From an uncultured Bacteroidales bacterium (lineage in GTDB: Bacteria; Bacteroidota; Bacteroidia; Bacteroidales; FEN-979), in contig CAIYQH010000140.1 in assembly GCA_903928285.1 (NCBI GenBank), forward strand, positions 1-7,357: a stretch of DNA of 7,357 bases, written 5' to 3'. Positions 6,573 through 7,357 of this stretch are shown here, in pieces (position 1 is the first letter of the stretch; each line of letters begins with the position of its first letter). Made by a program: the position numbers and the translations under genes. The notes beneath the pieces are model-generated. The model worked only from the letters and a program-made list of their open reading frames with translations, ran no database searches and was not told the DNA's origin.

Positions 6573-7169
6573 ATGCTGCATAGTAACTTCATTATAATTG
6601 GAACGCTGATAGGCGCAGCGGGTTCTATCGCCTACGTAACTGAAACTGTCAAGGGGAAAGTCAAACCTAACAGGGTTACCTTTTTATTATGGTCGATCGT
6701 TCCATTTATCGCATTTTCCGCACAAATCAGACAAGGCGTTGGTCTTGAAGCACTGATGACCTTCAGCACCGGCTTTATGCCACTGACTGTATTCATAGCC
6801 TCTTTTGTGAATTTACAGGCGGTGTGGAAGGTTACCTGGTTTGATTTGACCTGTGGAGTTCTTTCCCTTGTTGGCTTGATGTTATGGATGATCACAAAAG
6901 TGGGTAATGTAGCTATCTTTTTCAGCATCGTTGCCGATGGACTTGCAGCTGTTCCAACGATAGTGAAAGCCTGCAGATATCCGGACACTGAAATTGCCTG
7001 GCCGTGGATTGCGACAGTAGTTGGCGTGATTTTAACACTGCTGACAATTTCGAAATTCACCTTTGCCAATTGCGGGTTTATCCTCTATATTCTTGTAGTA
7101 AATACACTGATATTTTCGCTTGTACAGTTCCGGCTGGGGGAAAAACTGCAACCTAAATCCAAAAGTTAG
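6573..7169 (+). CDS. Seven-helix membrane protein with internal duplication, SWEET/PQ-loop-like layout
   Basis: 198-residue integral membrane protein that I cannot assign to a named family. Predicted helices lie near 6-23, 35-52, 58-78, 90-108, 111-131, 141-160 and 165-185, a 3+1+3 plan. The two halves share a motif offset by 105 residues: V22/V127, V26/V131, K27/K132, P32/P137 and W40/W145. SemiSWEET/SWEET, PQ-loop and PnuC-type proteins have duplicated three-helix units with a linker helix and key prolines. A small-solute transporter is therefore plausible but unproven. In-frame TAA at 6561-6563 fixes the start at or after 6573, where the first ATG lies. No Shine-Dalgarno is seen. Its base composition looks more AT-rich than the genes to its left, and an AT-rich region follows. 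It lies 90 bases after the propeller gene with no clear terminator between, so co-transcription cannot be excluded. Confidence 0.75.
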   Translation: MLHSNFIIIGTLIGAAGSIAYVTETVKGKVKPNRVTFLLWSIVPFIAFSAQIRQGVGLEALMTFSTGFMPLTVFIASFVNLQAVWKVTWFDLTCGVLSLVGLMLWMITKVGNVAIFFSIVADGLAAVPTIVKACRYPDTEIAWPWIATVVGVILTLLTISKFTFANCGFILYILVVNTLIFSLVQFRLGEKLQPKSKS

Positions 7170-7183
7170 CAGTTATCATGGTT

Positions 7184-7222
7184 GATGTATTACCGAACAC
7201 CGGGGCAAATTGATAATACATC
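7184..7222. repeat. 9-bp perfect inverted repeat after the membrane protein gene
   Basis: GATGTATTA (7184-7192) and TAATACATC (7214-7222) flank a 21-base spacer and begin 14 bases beyond the stop at 7169. A small inner CCG/CGG pairing is possible. No T-run follows, so it could be a weak terminator hairpin or a binding site. Confidence 0.45.
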
Positions 7223-7245
7223 TGTCTAAATAATAAATGCATAAC

Positions 7246-7310
7246 AAAATATTTTTATTCTGAAAATAATTACATGAAGTGCAATTAACTGTCTCTAAAT
7301 AAAATATTTT
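7246..7310. repeat. Two copies of the palindrome AAAATATTTT in an AT-rich tract
   Basis: AAAATATTTT is found at 7246-7255 and 7301-7310. A related CTGTCT(CT)AAATAA stretch precedes each, near 7222 and 7289, so there is a loose larger direct repeat. The tract looks like a promoter or binding region for a gene beginning near or beyond the right edge. Confidence 0.35.
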
Positions 7311-7357
7311 CCGCTTTGTAATATGCTGAAGATCCGGATTTTTTTACCTCACATCGA

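Noticed and set aside
6632..7069. 145-codon minus-strand open frame opposite the duplicated membrane protein.
   Set aside because: The plus-strand frame has membrane helices and an internal repeat, while this one looks like its antisense reflection.
7323..7357. ATG at 7323 opening a frame that runs off the right edge (MLKIRIFLPHI).
   Set aside because: Only eleven codons are visible, with no supporting motif. It may be the start of the next gene but cannot be judged here.

Overview
This window looks like chromosomal DNA from a member of the Bacteroidota, probably an uncultured Bacteroidales-like or environmental lineage. Three things point that way. The 712-residue secreted protein ends in a type IX secretion sorting domain. 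Several upstream regions carry matches to the Bacteroidota -7 promoter element TAnnTTTG. Most starts lack a Shine-Dalgarno sequence, with one clear exception. I see no rRNA, tRNA, CRISPR array, transposase or phage gene.

Layout, left to right. Positions 131-1886 hold two minus-strand genes ten bases apart. The promoter-proximal gene encodes an extended SDR of the 3-beta-hydroxysteroid dehydrogenase / dihydroflavonol reductase type. The second encodes an integral membrane steroid 5-alpha-reductase homologue with strikingly mammalian-like C-terminal sequence. Diverging from them across a 179-base AT-rich spacer is a 333-residue membrane-anchored protein that fuses an SRPBCC lipid-binding-type domain to a GyrI-like effector-binding domain. 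It ends at a strong intrinsic terminator (3094-3118). Next, at 3298-3954, is a stand-alone cysteine-rich (CCG-type, HdrB-like) iron-sulfur protein.

A 389-base gene-free stretch (3955-4343) with short direct and inverted repeats leads to a secreted YCF48/BNR-type beta-propeller protein. It has 14 recognisable repeats and a C-terminal sorting domain. The last confident gene (6573-7169) is a seven-helix membrane protein with a visible internal duplication, reminiscent of the SWEET/PQ-loop layout. The window closes with 188 bases of AT-rich DNA carrying inverted repeats.

The most coherent functional unit is the reductase/dehydrogenase pair. It could act on a steroid- or sterol-like enone, or on another isoprenoid or polyketide lipid, and the divergent SRPBCC/GyrI-like protein is a possible ligand-binding partner. 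That partnership is inferred from position only. The other genes appear to be independent transcription units. No wholly new system is evident. The points most worth checking are the steroid-type gene pair, the variant CCG protein and the duplicated membrane protein.
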